The position numbers and the translations under genes are program-made. From positions 23,473 through 87,472 of the forward strand of contig NZ_SMDC01000014.1 in the NCBI RefSeq assembly GCF_004343155.1: a stretch of DNA of 64,000 nucleotides, written 5' to 3'. Numbering within the stretch: the first letter of the stretch is position 1; the number at the start of each line of letters is the position of its first letter. Positions 53,208-61,973 of this stretch are shown here, piece by piece. Source of the DNA: Marichromatium gracile (GTDB taxonomy: Bacteria; Pseudomonadota; Gammaproteobacteria; Chromatiales; Chromatiaceae). Below the pieces are notes generated by a model, which worked only from the letters and a program-made list of their open reading frames with translations, did no database searches and had not been told where the DNA came from.

Positions 53208-54317
53208 GTGCCGCTCAAGGTTGTCGTTGTCGATGATTCCGCCTTCTTTCGACGTCGTATCGTCGAGATCCTGAATGCCGATATCGGCATCGAGGTGGTC
53301 GGTACCGCCGGTGATGGTCGTGAGGCCATCGAGGTGGTCAAGCGCCTCAAGCCCGATGTGGTGACCATGGATATCGAGATGCCGGTGATGGACGGCATCA
53401 CCGCGGTACGACGGATCATGGCCGAGTCGCCTCGTCCGATCCTGATGTTCTCGACTCTCACCACGGATGGCGCGACCGCCACGCTCGATGCCCTGGACGC
53501 AGGCGCGATGGACTTCCTGCCCAAGCGCTTCAGCGAGATGGCCAAGGACGAGGACAGCGCCAAGATGCTGCTGCGTCGCCGGGTGCGCGCGCTGGCCCGG
53601 GGACGTGGCCCCGCGCTGACTGCGGCTCGTGCCCCGGCGCGCGCCGAGGCGCGTCATGTGCCAGCCTCCCCCGCATCCTCGGCGCCGGCTCAGTCGCCGA
53701 CCCCGGCACCGCCGCCCCGCTCATCGGGTGTGCGCGGCGAGTCGTTACGCTCGTTGCGGGCGTTGCTGATCGGCACCTCGACCGGTGGGCCGGTGGCGCT
53801 GCAAGAGGTGCTCAAGGCGCTGCCGAGCCAGTTCCCGCTGCCGATCGTGGTGGTCCAGCACATGCCGGCGAGCTTCACCCCGGCCTTTGCCGAGCGCCTC
53901 AACAACCTCTGCCAGATCGAGGTGCGCGAGGCGGCCAATGGGGATGCACTCAAACCGGGGGTGGCGCTACTCGCGCCCGGCGGCATGCAGCTGGTGCTCG
54001 AGGGCGGATCGCAGCCACGGGTGCGGATCGTCGACAGCCCGCCCGGCACCATCTACAAGCCGAGTGTCGATATCACCTTCACCTCCGCCGTCGCTGCGCT
54101 GCGCAGTCAGGTGCTGGCGGTGGTGCTCACCGGAATGGGGGCCGACGGTCGTGAGGGCGCGCGCGCGCTCAAGGAGCATGGGGCCCGGATCTGGGCCCAG
54201 GACGCCGCCAGCTCGGTGGTCTTCGGGATGCCGGCGGCGGTCATCGAGGCCGGGCTCGCCGATCAGGTGCTTGCGTTGAGGGATGTCGGGCCGGCGCTCG
54301 TCAAAAGCCTCTGTTGA
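53208..54317 (+). CDS. cheB: Chemotaxis methylesterase/deamidase CheB
   Basis: 369 residues. Receiver domain (1-125) with Asp55 in VTMDIEMPVMDG. A Pro/Ala-rich linker leads to the methylesterase domain (about 180-365) with catalytic Ser in GTSTGGP, His in VVQHMPASFTPAF and Asp in TGMGADGREGA. Reverses the CheR methylation of receptors. GTG 53208. The motA start follows one base after its stop. Confidence 0.95.
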   Translation: MPLKVVVVDDSAFFRRRIVEILNADIGIEVVGTAGDGREAIEVVKRLKPDVVTMDIEMPVMDGITAVRRIMAESPRPILMFSTLTTDGATATLDALDAGAMDFLPKRFSEMAKDEDSAKMLLRRRVRALARGRGPALTAARAPARAEARHVPASPASSAPAQSPTPAPPPRSSGVRGESLRSLRALLIGTSTGGPVALQEVLKALPSQFPLPIVVVQHMPASFTPAFAERLNNLCQIEVREAANGDALKPGVALLAPGGMQLVLEGGSQPRVRIVDSPPGTIYKPSVDITFTSAVAALRSQVLAVVLTGMGADGREGARALKEHGARIWAQDAASSVVFGMPAAVIEAGLADQVLALRDVGPALVKSLC

Positions 54318-54318
54318 G

Positions 54319-55062
54319 ATGGATGTCCTGACCCTGGTCGGGCTCCTGCTGGGGCTGGTGGCCGTGGTCGGGGGCTCCATCGCCAAGGGCAGTGGGCTGG
54401 GCGCGCTGTGGAATCTCGCCGCCTTCACCATCGTGGTGATCGGGACCCTGGGCGCGGCACTGGTCCAGGCCCGCCTGCCGGTATTCCGTCATGCATTGCG
54501 CATCCTGCCCTGGGTGGTGCTTACCCCCAGGCTCGATCCCCTGGCGATGGTCAAGCGCCTGGTCGACTGGGCGCATCTGTCTCGTCGTGAGGGACTGCTC
54601 GGTCTCGAGGCGCTCTCCGAGCAAGAGACCGATCCCTTCGTCCGCAAGGGGTTGCAGCTGCTCGTCGACGGCACCGAGCCCCAGGTGCTGAGACAGATCC
54701 TCGAGTCGGATCTCGACAATCGTGAGCACTTCGACCTGCAGGGTGCCAGGGTCTTCGAGAGTATGGGGGTCTATGCCCCGACCCTCGGCATCATCGGGGC
54801 GGTGATGGGGTTGATGGCGGTGATGCAGAATCTGGCCGACCCGAGCAAGCTTGGCCCGGGGATTGCTGCAGCATTCGTGGCCACCATCTACGGAATCGCC
54901 TCGGCCAACCTGCTGTTCCTGCCGGTGTCGAACAAGCTCAAGGGCTTGATCCAGGCGCGCGTCAATTATCAGACGATGCTCCTCGAGGGGTTGGTGGCGA
55001 TCGCAGAGGGTGAGAACCCGCGCAACATCGAGAACAAGCTGAGCGGCTTCATCCAGCGTTGA
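54319..55062 (+). CDS. motA: Flagellar stator protein MotA (MotC type)
   Basis: 247 residues, four membrane helices: MDVLTLVGLLLGLVAVVGGS, LAAFTIVVIGTLGAALVQAR, APTLGIIGAVMGLMAVMQNL and GIAAAFVATIYGIASANLLF. The cytoplasmic loop carries the charged pair region LSRREGLLGLEALS that contacts FliG. It is in the MotC position of Pseudomonas-type loci (cheB-motC-motD). The motB ATG lies nine bases downstream. Confidence 0.95.
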   Translation: MDVLTLVGLLLGLVAVVGGSIAKGSGLGALWNLAAFTIVVIGTLGAALVQARLPVFRHALRILPWVVLTPRLDPLAMVKRLVDWAHLSRREGLLGLEALSEQETDPFVRKGLQLLVDGTEPQVLRQILESDLDNREHFDLQGARVFESMGVYAPTLGIIGAVMGLMAVMQNLADPSKLGPGIAAAFVATIYGIASANLLFLPVSNKLKGLIQARVNYQTMLLEGLVAIAEGENPRNIENKLSGFIQR

Positions 55063-55070
55063 GGCGGTCC

Positions 55071-56006
55071 ATGGCGCGACGGCGCAGATACGACGACCAT
55101 ACCAACCATGAGGCCTGGGCCATCCCCTACGGGGATCTGGTGACCCTGCTGATGGCCTTCTTCGTGGTGATGTATGCGGTCTCGAGCATCGATGCGGGCA
55201 AGTATCGAGTGCTTTCCGACTCGCTGGAGCAGGCCTTCGGGTCGCAGCCCAAGGTCTCGCCGATACAGATCGGTGAGCCATTGCCGGGCGATGCCTTGAT
55301 CGGTGAGGACATGCGCCGCACGCTCGCCCCGATCAGCAGCAGCCTGGCGCTGCTCGACCCGGCGCTGCTCGATCCTCTGGTCGACATGACCGATGTGTCC
55401 GCCGATCTCGCGATGCGCAGCATCCTCGAGGGGGGAGGGGATGTGCGCAGGCGCGAGATACTACGCGAGATCGGCGAGATGGCCGGTGAGATCGAAGGGG
55501 CGCTCGGCGGGTTGGTCGATGACGGGCGTATTCAGGTCGACCGTCAGGCCTATTGGCTGGAGATCGAGATCAACACCAGCCTGCTGTTCCTCAGTGGCTC
55601 GGCGACCCTCGAGCCGGCGGCCCTGCCGGTCCTGGAAGAGGTGGCCAAGGTGCTGGCAAAGCGCGATTCGCGCATCCATGTCGAGGGGCATACCGATGAT
55701 CTGCCGATCGGTAACTCGATCTACCCCTCGAACTGGGAGCTGTCATCGGGGCGCGCGGCGACGGTGGTCAATCTGTTTGCGCAGAATGGCGTCGATCCCC
55801 GTCGCATGGTGGCGATCGGTTATGGTGAGTTCCAGCCTGTCGCCTCCAACGACACCGCCGAGGGGCGGGCGCGCAATCGGCGTGTGGCCATCGTGGTGCT
55901 GCCGGGGCCGCCGCCGCGTTCTCACGAACGCGTCGAGCCCGAATGGCTCAAGCGTGATCATATTGTCCCCGAGGTGGACGAGTTCGGCGCCGTACCCGGG
56001 GATTGA
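55071..56006 (+). CDS. motB: Flagellar stator protein MotB (MotD type)
   Basis: 311 residues. A short basic tail precedes the single membrane helix with the ion-binding Asp, PYGDLVTLLMAFFVVMYAVS (about 22-41), then a plug region. The peptidoglycan-binding OmpA-like domain (about 185-285) has IHVEGHTDDLPIGNSIYPSN and ARNRRVAIVVL. ATG 55071 with GAGGCGG just upstream is chosen over TTG 55059. Pairs with the preceding motA. Coupling ion (H+ or Na+) cannot be told from this sequence with certainty. Confidence 0.94.
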   Translation: MARRRRYDDHTNHEAWAIPYGDLVTLLMAFFVVMYAVSSIDAGKYRVLSDSLEQAFGSQPKVSPIQIGEPLPGDALIGEDMRRTLAPISSSLALLDPALLDPLVDMTDVSADLAMRSILEGGGDVRRREILREIGEMAGEIEGALGGLVDDGRIQVDRQAYWLEIEINTSLLFLSGSATLEPAALPVLEEVAKVLAKRDSRIHVEGHTDDLPIGNSIYPSNWELSSGRAATVVNLFAQNGVDPRRMVAIGYGEFQPVASNDTAEGRARNRRVAIVVLPGPPPRSHERVEPEWLKRDHIVPEVDEFGAVPGD

Positions 56007-56083
56007 TCCGGGCGCCGCCGCCGACCATCATTCAGAATGACCTCCGGCGGTGCGTGACGGCCGGACATCAAGGCGAGGAATCC

Positions 56084-56569
56084 ATGAGCGAACCAAACAC
56101 CCAGACCAACACCGCGGGCACCTCCTCCTCCTTCGTAACCTTCAGCCTGGCAGAGGAGACCTATGCCATCGATGTGCTGCAGGTTCAGGAGGTGCTCAAG
56201 ATCACCGAGATCGCGCCGGTGCCCGGCGTGCCCGATTACATCCTCGGGATCATCAACCTGCGTGGCGACGTGGTCACCGTGATCGATGCGCGCCGGCGCA
56301 TGGGGCTGCCGCCGCGTGCGCCCGATGAAGCCTCGCGCATCGTCATCATCGACATCGACAACCAGAATGTCGGCATCCTGGTCGATGCGGTGGCGGAGGT
56401 CGTGCAGATCGATGCCGACTCGGTCGATCCGGCGCCGGCGGTGGGCAATGACCAGAGCAGTCGCTTCATCCTCGGCGTGACCAGTACCGAGGAGGGGCTG
56501 ACGATCCTGATCAGCCTCGAGAAGCTGCTCTCCGATGACGAGTGGGAGCTGGTACGTAGCGTCGGCTGA
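56084..56569 (+). CDS. cheW: Chemotaxis coupling protein CheW
   Basis: 161 residues. CheW fold: FVTFSLAEETYAIDVLQVQE, VPGVPDYILGIINLRGDVVT and NVGILVDAVAEVVQID. Bridges receptors to CheA. ATG preceded by GCGAGGAATCC. It follows motB by 77 bases. In Pseudomonas a ParA-type and a second CheW-like gene lie between motD and cheW; both are missing here. Confidence 0.95.
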   Translation: MSEPNTQTNTAGTSSSFVTFSLAEETYAIDVLQVQEVLKITEIAPVPGVPDYILGIINLRGDVVTVIDARRRMGLPPRAPDEASRIVIIDIDNQNVGILVDAVAEVVQIDADSVDPAPAVGNDQSSRFILGVTSTEEGLTILISLEKLLSDDEWELVRSVG

Positions 56570-56640
56570 TCCTGGGTGCCGCGGGTGCATGGCCCGCGGC
56601 TTCCGGCCAGGGGTGGTCGAGGCGGCTCAGGAGGGAGTGT

Positions 56641-57036
56641 ATGAGCGATCCGATCAAGCCGATGCTACCCGTCCAATCCGGTCTCAGGGGACGCGACTCG
56701 GACGAGGACCAGGGGCAGGCGGCCGCGCTGTGGAGCCCTTTGCTGCGTCGCCGAGCCGGGCTGCGCGAGCGTCGTCAGATCGAACGGCGCCAGGGCGAGC
56801 GTCGTCGACTCGAGCGTCGCAGCATGGAACGCCGTTCAGAGGAGCGTCGTGCCGGCGCGCCACGCGCGCTGGAACGTCGCCGGCAGGAGCGGCGGCAGGG
56901 GGAGCGGCGGCTGGGCGATCGACGACGAACTGAGCGTCGCCGTCCCGGCGATGATCCACCGACCTCGGGTGGAAGCGGTGTGTCGCGCCGACTGATCGGC
57001 AGGAAACGTCGGGGGTTCATCGATGAGTATGCCTAG
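56641..57036 (+). CDS. Arginine/glutamate-rich repeat protein, unknown
   Basis: 131 residues, very basic. Residues about 36-100 consist of roughly a dozen ERR-type blocks (for example ERRQGERRRLERRSMERR), spaced four to five residues, probably forming a charged helix or RNA/nucleic-acid-binding surface. The N-terminus MSDPIKPMLPVQSGLRGRD and the C-terminus RLIGRKRRGFIDEYA are less repetitive. ATG is preceded by GGAGGGAGTGT, a strong ribosome site. It lies between cheW and the DUF2802 gene on the same strand. I know no family; translation is supported by the ribosome site and operon position. Confidence 0.6.
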   Translation: MSDPIKPMLPVQSGLRGRDSDEDQGQAAALWSPLLRRRAGLRERRQIERRQGERRRLERRSMERRSEERRAGAPRALERRRQERRQGERRLGDRRRTERRRPGDDPPTSGGSGVSRRLIGRKRRGFIDEYA

Positions 57037-57103
57037 CCGGGAAGCCGGGTCGCGACCTGTATCGCGGCCGCGCCTCGCCGCTGACCGCTGAGAGCCTGGG
57101 CCC

Positions 57104-57550
57104 TTGATCAGTCTGGCGGAAATCCTGGCCATCCTGGCACTGCTGGCGGCAGCGCTCGCGCTCGCCGCCTTCGTCTATCTGTGGCGCGAAACACGCAGGT
57201 TGCGGCGCGACCTGAGGCGTTTTGATCCCGTGCTGCAGACCTTGCATCGCGACCTTCGGGTGATCGCCGGCGAGAGCTTCCATCGCGGTCAGGATCGGGT
57301 GATGCTGGTCAATGCCCTGGAGCGCCTGGCCGATCAGCAGCAGGAGATGCGCCTCGAGATGCGCATGCGCGATGCCGATCAGAGTCCCTATGCCCAGGCG
57401 ATCAAGCTCATCCGCAATGGCCAGAGCCGGGAGCAGGTCCGTCGGCTCTGCGCCCTGACCGACGCCGAACTCGAACTGCTCTTCGGCCTGCATGGCCACG
57501 GAATCGGTGGTGAGTACGCCTCCGATCGGCTGTCCGACACGGGTTCCTGA
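57104..57550 (+). CDS. DUF2802 family protein of the motility cluster
   Basis: 148 residues. One N-terminal membrane helix (EILAILALLAAALALAAFVY), then a charged helical region and a C-terminal segment with YAQAIKLIRNGQSREQVRRLCALTDAEL, the DUF2802 motif. The family follows cheW in Pseudomonas-type loci (PA1465-like position); its biochemical role is unknown to me. TTG 57104 is the only start that keeps the membrane helix intact. It converges on flhX. Confidence 0.8.
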   Translation: MISLAEILAILALLAAALALAAFVYLWRETRRLRRDLRRFDPVLQTLHRDLRVIAGESFHRGQDRVMLVNALERLADQQQEMRLEMRMRDADQSPYAQAIKLIRNGQSREQVRRLCALTDAELELLFGLHGHGIGGEYASDRLSDTGS

Positions 57551-57580
57551 GAGCGCCTGGGCGTCGGCGCGCCTCGATCT

Positions 57581-57895
57581 TCAGTCCTGCTCGTGCGGCT
57601 CCTGGTGTTGCTGGCGCGGGTCGATTCCGGCAAGTGCGAACACGAATGCCAGGACCTCGGCGACGGCGACATAGAGTTCCGCCGGGATCTCGTCGCCGAT
57701 CGGGATCTGTGCCAATGCCTCGGCGAGCTGGCGGTCGGCGTGCAGCGGGATGTCGTGGGCCTCGGCGATACGCACGATCTGCTCGGCGGTGACGCCCAGC
57801 CCCGAGGCGGTGATGCGTGGCGCGTTGCGCGTGTCCCAGTGCAACGCGACCGCCTTGCTCGGCGTCTCCTCGGGAAGATCATCGTGCTTGCTCAT
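57581..57895 (-). CDS. flhX: FlhX: FlhB C-terminal-domain-like protein
   Basis: 104-residue soluble protein related to the cytoplasmic half of FlhB/YscU but without the membrane part. Recognisable: SKAVALHWDTRNAPRITASG, AEQIVRIAEAHDIPLHADR and the end IPAELYVAVAEVLAFVFALAG. The NPTH cleavage loop is absent; the protein starts after where it would lie. In E. coli-type systems FlhX can partly replace the FlhB C-terminal domain. It overlaps the second FliK-type gene by 4 bases and is last in its operon. Confidence 0.8.
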   Translation of the reverse strand: MSKHDDLPEETPSKAVALHWDTRNAPRITASGLGVTAEQIVRIAEAHDIPLHADRQLAEALAQIPIGDEIPAELYVAVAEVLAFVFALAGIDPRQQHQEPHEQD

Positions 57896-59250
57896 GCCTG
57901 CTCGCTGATCAGTGGCCCGGGGTGACGCGTCGGGTTCGCCGTCTGGCCCTGGCCCGCGTGCAGGGCGGTGACCTCGAGTTCACGCGCCTCGAGCTGTTCG
58001 CGCAGCAGCGGCAGTCTGCTGCGCAGCAGCGCCGCGGTCGGCGCGCGCTCGGCCAGCAGGCTCGCGCTCAACCGCTGCCCCTTGAGGGTCAGGCGAATCG
58101 AGAGCGGGCCGAGTTCGGCCAGATCCAGCCGCAGCCGGATCGTCCATCCAGCCTCCTCGACCTCGCCTTGTCTTCGCTCGCGTTCGATCTCGGCCTGAAC
58201 GGTGCCGACACCGCCGCTGTGTCGATAGGGCAGGTCGAGCACCCAGCGCGGCTGTTCGGTCTCCTGCTCCAAGGGTTGTAGCTGGAGGCTGACGAGCTGC
58301 TTGAGCATGCCTTCGGTCTCGTGCTCCAACGCCTTACCGGCGTTGATCACGGCGGGCGTGGCGGTGCGGGCCGTGGTGTCGGCCGCATCCCGGTTGTGAC
58401 GCCTGATCTGGTCGGCGAACTGCAACAGCTGTGCCTTGAGATCCTCACCGAGACTCGCATCGGTGAGCGCTCCGGGTGTGAGCGCGAGTTGCGCGAGCCG
58501 GGCCTCGAGCCAGATCCCTGATCCCTCGACGGCACGCTGCAGTCCGCCGGGCTCAGTGAGTGTGCTGGGGCCGGGCAGGCGGCTGATCAGACGCTCGAGT
58601 CGGTCGTTGAGTGGGACGGCGGCGGTGCTCGGGGCCGGCGTCTGCCCCTTGGGTTGGGCCGTGCCGATGGCCTCCTGGGTCGTGAGTCGTCTGCTCCATT
58701 CGGTGAGGGTCTCGGCGAGTGCGCGTGCCTGTGGCAGGTGCAGCCTGACCTGTTGGGTGAGCCAGTCGCGTGTCATCGTCTCGCTGTTTGCAAGCGTTGC
58801 CGAAGGGGGCGCGAGCGGTGCGGGAGGCGGTTGGGCGGGGAGTAGCCGTAGCGTCGGGATCGGGCGCAGCGCGATGACCTCGGCGGTTGGCCGCGTGGGC
58901 AGGGGCGCGGCGTTCGGTTGGGGCGGCGGCGTTGATGTCGGTGTCGCCGCCCCCGGGAGCTGAGGACTGGGCTGTGGGGCGCTGGCCTGTGCTGGCGACT
59001 GCGTGGATGGCAGTGGTGCCAGCAAGCGCAGTTGCAGCGGGGCCGACCAGCTGGTGCCCGGGCCCGGGGGACGGACCCGGGCGAAGACCTCTCCCGGGGC
59101 GGGCGCTGGGGTGCGGTTCGGTGTGGCGAGCTCGAGCTCGAGCTTCAATCCGATGGTCAGCTCCAGGGCCTGTCGTACCGTGGCGCTGCCCTGCATCCGG
59201 CTGCTGCTCAGCAGCTGCAGCAATGGTTGACCTGGGATGGGTTCGCTCAT
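57892..59250 (-). CDS. Second FliK-type hook-length control domain protein
   Basis: 452 residues. The Pro/Ala/Thr/Gln-rich N-terminal two-thirds is probably disordered. The C-terminal FliK domain (about 345-435) has WTIRLRLDLAELGPLSIRLT and LLRSRLPLLREQLEARELEV, parallel to FliK (37670-39082), and is followed by a short proline-containing tail. Its coupling by ATGA to flhX suggests the two work together, FliK domain with FlhB-type domain, perhaps as an alternative specificity switch. Named only as FliK-like. Confidence 0.8.
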   Translation of the reverse strand: MSEPIPGQPLLQLLSSSRMQGSATVRQALELTIGLKLELELATPNRTPAPAPGEVFARVRPPGPGTSWSAPLQLRLLAPLPSTQSPAQASAPQPSPQLPGAATPTSTPPPQPNAAPLPTRPTAEVIALRPIPTLRLLPAQPPPAPLAPPSATLANSETMTRDWLTQQVRLHLPQARALAETLTEWSRRLTTQEAIGTAQPKGQTPAPSTAAVPLNDRLERLISRLPGPSTLTEPGGLQRAVEGSGIWLEARLAQLALTPGALTDASLGEDLKAQLLQFADQIRRHNRDAADTTARTATPAVINAGKALEHETEGMLKQLVSLQLQPLEQETEQPRWVLDLPYRHSGGVGTVQAEIERERRQGEVEEAGWTIRLRLDLAELGPLSIRLTLKGQRLSASLLAERAPTAALLRSRLPLLREQLEARELEVTALHAGQGQTANPTRHPGPLISEQA

Positions 59251-59276
59251 GCGGGCCGTGATGCGGGGCTCGCGGG

Positions 59277-59987
59277 TCAGACCGCGACCTTGCGCGCCTC
59301 ACGCTGATAGTGGAGGGTTGCGCGCATCAGCGCGCGCTCGGTGCCCTGATCGAGATTGACGATACGAAAACCGGCGGCGAAGCGCCCGGGCTCGGCCACG
59401 GGGCGGCTGTTGATCAGGACTGCCTCGCCGGTCAGCGGTGCGTTCAGGACCGGCAGCTGCATCCCCGAGTAGTGCAGCAGGGTGCCGGGCTCGACCCGTG
59501 CGATATCGCTCCAGTCGACCTCGAGACAGAAGCCCTTGGCCGAGAGGTCGAGCAGCCGGCCGTTGAGCGTATCACTGGAGTTGACGTGGTGCAGACGAAC
59601 GTGACGGATCTCGCCAAAGGGCAGGGCGGCGCGGAAGATCTCGCGACGCTGCAGATAGTTGAGTGCCTCGGGGTAGGGGCAGGCGTAGAGCGCGATGCCG
59701 TCCTCCTCGAGGATGTCGGCCACCCGGGTCGAGAAGCGGATCGCGATCCCGCGCAGGTTGCCATAGACGCGGATCTCATGGGCCTGGCCGACCTGCTGAT
59801 GTCCCTCCTCGGGGTGGAGTTCGTCGAGAAACAGTGTGCGCTGTTCACCATCGAGACGGATCAGCGAGGAGGCGAACAGCGGGCCGTCGGGATCGAGACG
59901 GACGTTGACCACCAGCAGCCGGTGATTCATGTCGCTGAGGATGGTCGAGATCCGTCCGGGGTTGGTGATCAACTCTTCTGCGGCCAT
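59277..59987 (-). CDS. ycgR: Flagellar brake protein YcgR (PilZ domain)
   Basis: 236 residues. N-terminal YcgR domain (about 1-115) and C-terminal PilZ domain with the c-di-GMP motif split as REIFR (RxxxR) and DLSAKG (DxSxxG). On binding c-di-GMP, YcgR acts on the motor (FliG/MotA) and slows swimming. ATG 59987 is used because the earlier part of the frame is Pro/Thr-rich and unconserved. Placed after flgN in the flgAMN operon, as in Pseudomonas. Confidence 0.88.
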   Translation of the reverse strand: MAAEELITNPGRISTILSDMNHRLLVVNVRLDPDGPLFASSLIRLDGEQRTLFLDELHPEEGHQQVGQAHEIRVYGNLRGIAIRFSTRVADILEEDGIALYACPYPEALNYLQRREIFRAALPFGEIRHVRLHHVNSSDTLNGRLLDLSAKGFCLEVDWSDIARVEPGTLLHYSGMQLPVLNAPLTGEAVLINSRPVAEPGRFAAGFRIVNLDQGTERALMRATLHYQREARKVAV

Positions 59988-60051
59988 GATGCTGCTCGGT
60001 CTGTGGTTGGCGGAGGGGCCGTCCGGCTCCGGCCAGGGCGAGGTCGGCCTG

Positions 60052-60528
60052 TCAGGCGCGGCTGATGGTGCGACTGTGCGGGGTGCCGTTGTTGGCCTGG
60101 CCGCGCGGGTCGTAGGTGGTGGCGTTGGGGTCCTCGCCGCGGAGGATGCGCAGCGACAGGGTGACGCGCTTGCGATCACGATTGATCAGTGTGGCATTGG
60201 TGCGGTTGAGTTGGTCGCAGCGCACCACGTAGCCCCGCAGCGCATCCCAGCGCGGGGTGAGGTCGCGTCGTGGATCAACGCGCTCGAGCAGCCGCTCCAC
60301 GCCCTGGGCGTCGAAGGTGTAGCCGGTGTCCTCGACCCATTGCTTCATGCGTAACGTCTCTTCCTCGAGCTGGTCGGCGAGCTGCTGCTTGCCGGCGACG
60401 ACGCGCTGCAACTCATCGGGATCGCGCAGCTCGATTGCCCGGGTCTCGTCGAGCAACGCCTGCTCCAGACGGGTCGCCAGGGCGATCGCCGTTTCGAGCG
60501 AGTGGGCGAAGGGACCGGTGTGCTCCAT
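60052..60528 (-). CDS. flgN: Flagellar chaperone FlgN
   Basis: 158 residues, mostly helical. Chaperone for hook-associated proteins FlgK and FlgL. Typical pieces: LLDETRAIELRDPDELQRVV, GKQQLADQLEEETLRMKQWV and, towards the C-terminus, NRTNATLINRDRKRVTLSLR before the Asn/Gly/Pro-rich tail. Lies directly after flgM. Confidence 0.85.
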   Translation of the reverse strand: MEHTGPFAHSLETAIALATRLEQALLDETRAIELRDPDELQRVVAGKQQLADQLEEETLRMKQWVEDTGYTFDAQGVERLLERVDPRRDLTPRWDALRGYVVRCDQLNRTNATLINRDRKRVTLSLRILRGEDPNATTYDPRGQANNGTPHSRTISRA

Positions 60529-60554
60529 GGGCCAACCTCAAGTCAGACGGTGAT

Positions 60555-60866
60555 TCAGGCCAGCAGTTGCTCGAACTCGATGACGCTGTCGGCGAGCTGC
60601 TGGTTGTCGATCGGATAGCGCCCCTCGGCGATGGCCTGCTTGATCTTCGCGACCTTGGCCTCGTCGATCGGCGGCTCGGTCGATTCGCCACGCGATGCGC
60701 TCATGCTCTTGGCCGCTGAGGTCAACGTGACCGTCTCCCCACCCTCGACGCCCGGACGTGCCTGGGCCTCGCCCTCGGGCGCCTTGGCGCCACCGCGCAC
60801 GCCGTTGCCGGCGGAGTTGTTGCCTTCGGTGCGAAACGCGGTCGTGGTGAGGTTCTTGATGTCCAT
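60555..60866 (-). CDS. flgM: Anti-sigma-28 factor FlgM
   Basis: 103 residues. FlgM binds FliA until the hook is built, then is exported. The C-terminal half has the FliA-binding pattern PPIDEAKVAKIKQAIAEGRY followed by LADSVIEFEQLLA; the N-terminus MDIKNLTTTAFRTEGNNSAG is export-competent and disordered. ATG 60866 is used; the open frame upstream is not conserved. Between flgA and flgN. Confidence 0.9.
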   Translation of the reverse strand: MDIKNLTTTAFRTEGNNSAGNGVRGGAKAPEGEAQARPGVEGGETVTLTSAAKSMSASRGESTEPPIDEAKVAKIKQAIAEGRYPIDNQQLADSVIEFEQLLA

Positions 60867-60966
60867 TGGCGTTGCTTCCGATCGACGTGGGCTCACAGCT
60901 GATAACGGCCGTCGACCAGGAAACTGTAGTCCATTGTCGTGTGCCCGTCGCAGCCCCACCATATGG

Positions 60967-61716
60967 CTACAATGGTACGTGGATATGCCCGGAGGGTTCC
61001 ACATAGCCTTCGACGATCCGGCGCGAGGAGCGGTTGCGCACGCGGATGCGCTCTCCCGCCGCTCCATCCTCGAGCGCCTCGCCGGACATTCGGACCATCA
61101 GGCCGCCGTCTCCCGAGTAGATGGTGACGAGCTGTCCGCGCTCGACGAGCTTGCGCGGGGCGACGTGGGCGCTGGTGATGACTTGCCCCGGAGTGAGCGC
61201 GCGGCGCGCTTCCATGCCGATCACGGCGTTCGGGTCCCTGAAGTAACCACCGCTCAGGCTCGAGACCTCCTGGCGTTCACGCCGCAGGTCGGTTGCCTGG
61301 ATACGCTGCTCGCGGGCGATCGGCCTGGCGACCACCACGACCTGGGTGTGGCGCTCGATACGGGCGGGGACGAAGATCGACCATTGCACCGGCTTGGAGC
61401 AGCGCAGGTTGACGGTGGTCGAGCCGCTGGTGCGGGCGCCGGGGGCGAGACTGGCGTTCGGCGTACGATCACACCGCGCCAGTCGCAGGCGGGCGTCGAT
61501 CTGGCCGACCAGGACCTCGATCTCGTCCGTCCCCGTCGTTTGGGTGATCGCCGAGAGATAGGTGGCCACGGTATCGCGGAGTCGCTCGACCGACTCGATC
61601 TCGCCAGCCTGGGGGTGCTGTGCTGGCCACAACAGCAGGCTGAGGAGACCGGCGAGGGCGATCGCCAGGCTGATGGTGCGCCGTGTCGGGTTGTCGATAG
61701 AGGTGGATGGTTGCAT
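60967..61716 (-). CDS. flgA: Flagellar P-ring chaperone FlgA
   Basis: 249 residues with an N-terminal signal/membrane segment (ISLAIALAGLLSLLLWPAQ, about 15-33). The SAF/FlgA domains are in the C-terminal half: ARPIAREQRIQATDLRRERQ, ALTPGQVITSAHVAPRKLVE and the ending RRIVEGYVEPSGHIHVP. ATG 61716 precedes the signal. First gene of the minus-strand flgA-flgM-flgN-ycgR-fliK2-flhX operon. Confidence 0.9.
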   Translation of the reverse strand: MQPSTSIDNPTRRTISLAIALAGLLSLLLWPAQHPQAGEIESVERLRDTVATYLSAITQTTGTDEIEVLVGQIDARLRLARCDRTPNASLAPGARTSGSTTVNLRCSKPVQWSIFVPARIERHTQVVVVARPIAREQRIQATDLRRERQEVSSLSGGYFRDPNAVIGMEARRALTPGQVITSAHVAPRKLVERGQLVTIYSGDGGLMVRMSGEALEDGAAGERIRVRNRSSRRIVEGYVEPSGHIHVPL

Positions 61717-61736
61717 GGGGATCACCGCTGAATGGA

Positions 61737-61752
61737 TGCTGGCGGGGTGCCG
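61737..61752 (-). promoter_or_regulatory. Weak candidate sigma-54 promoter for flgA operon
   Basis: On the minus strand CGGCACCCCGCCAGCA keeps the GG and GC pair at the correct spacing and GGCAC, but the -12 box reads CAGCA instead of TTGCA. The leader to the flgA ATG would be only about ten bases. Included as a hypothesis. Confidence 0.25.
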
Positions 61753-61973
61753 ACGCGCCGGGTCGGCTGTCCGATACGCCATGGCATGCAGAAATCGCGC
61801 CTGAGCGTAGCCCGGGGCAGGGTCGGTGGTGGCGTCTCGTTGGGTCATGATGCCCCGGAGAGACGAGTGGGAGAGGACGGCTGCGCCGAATTCGTTCATG
61901 AAGCCTGTCGGCTTAGGCTATCATGCTCAGGCATGATCACCCGGGCCGGCGGGCCTCGACTTGGAGGTGGTAG

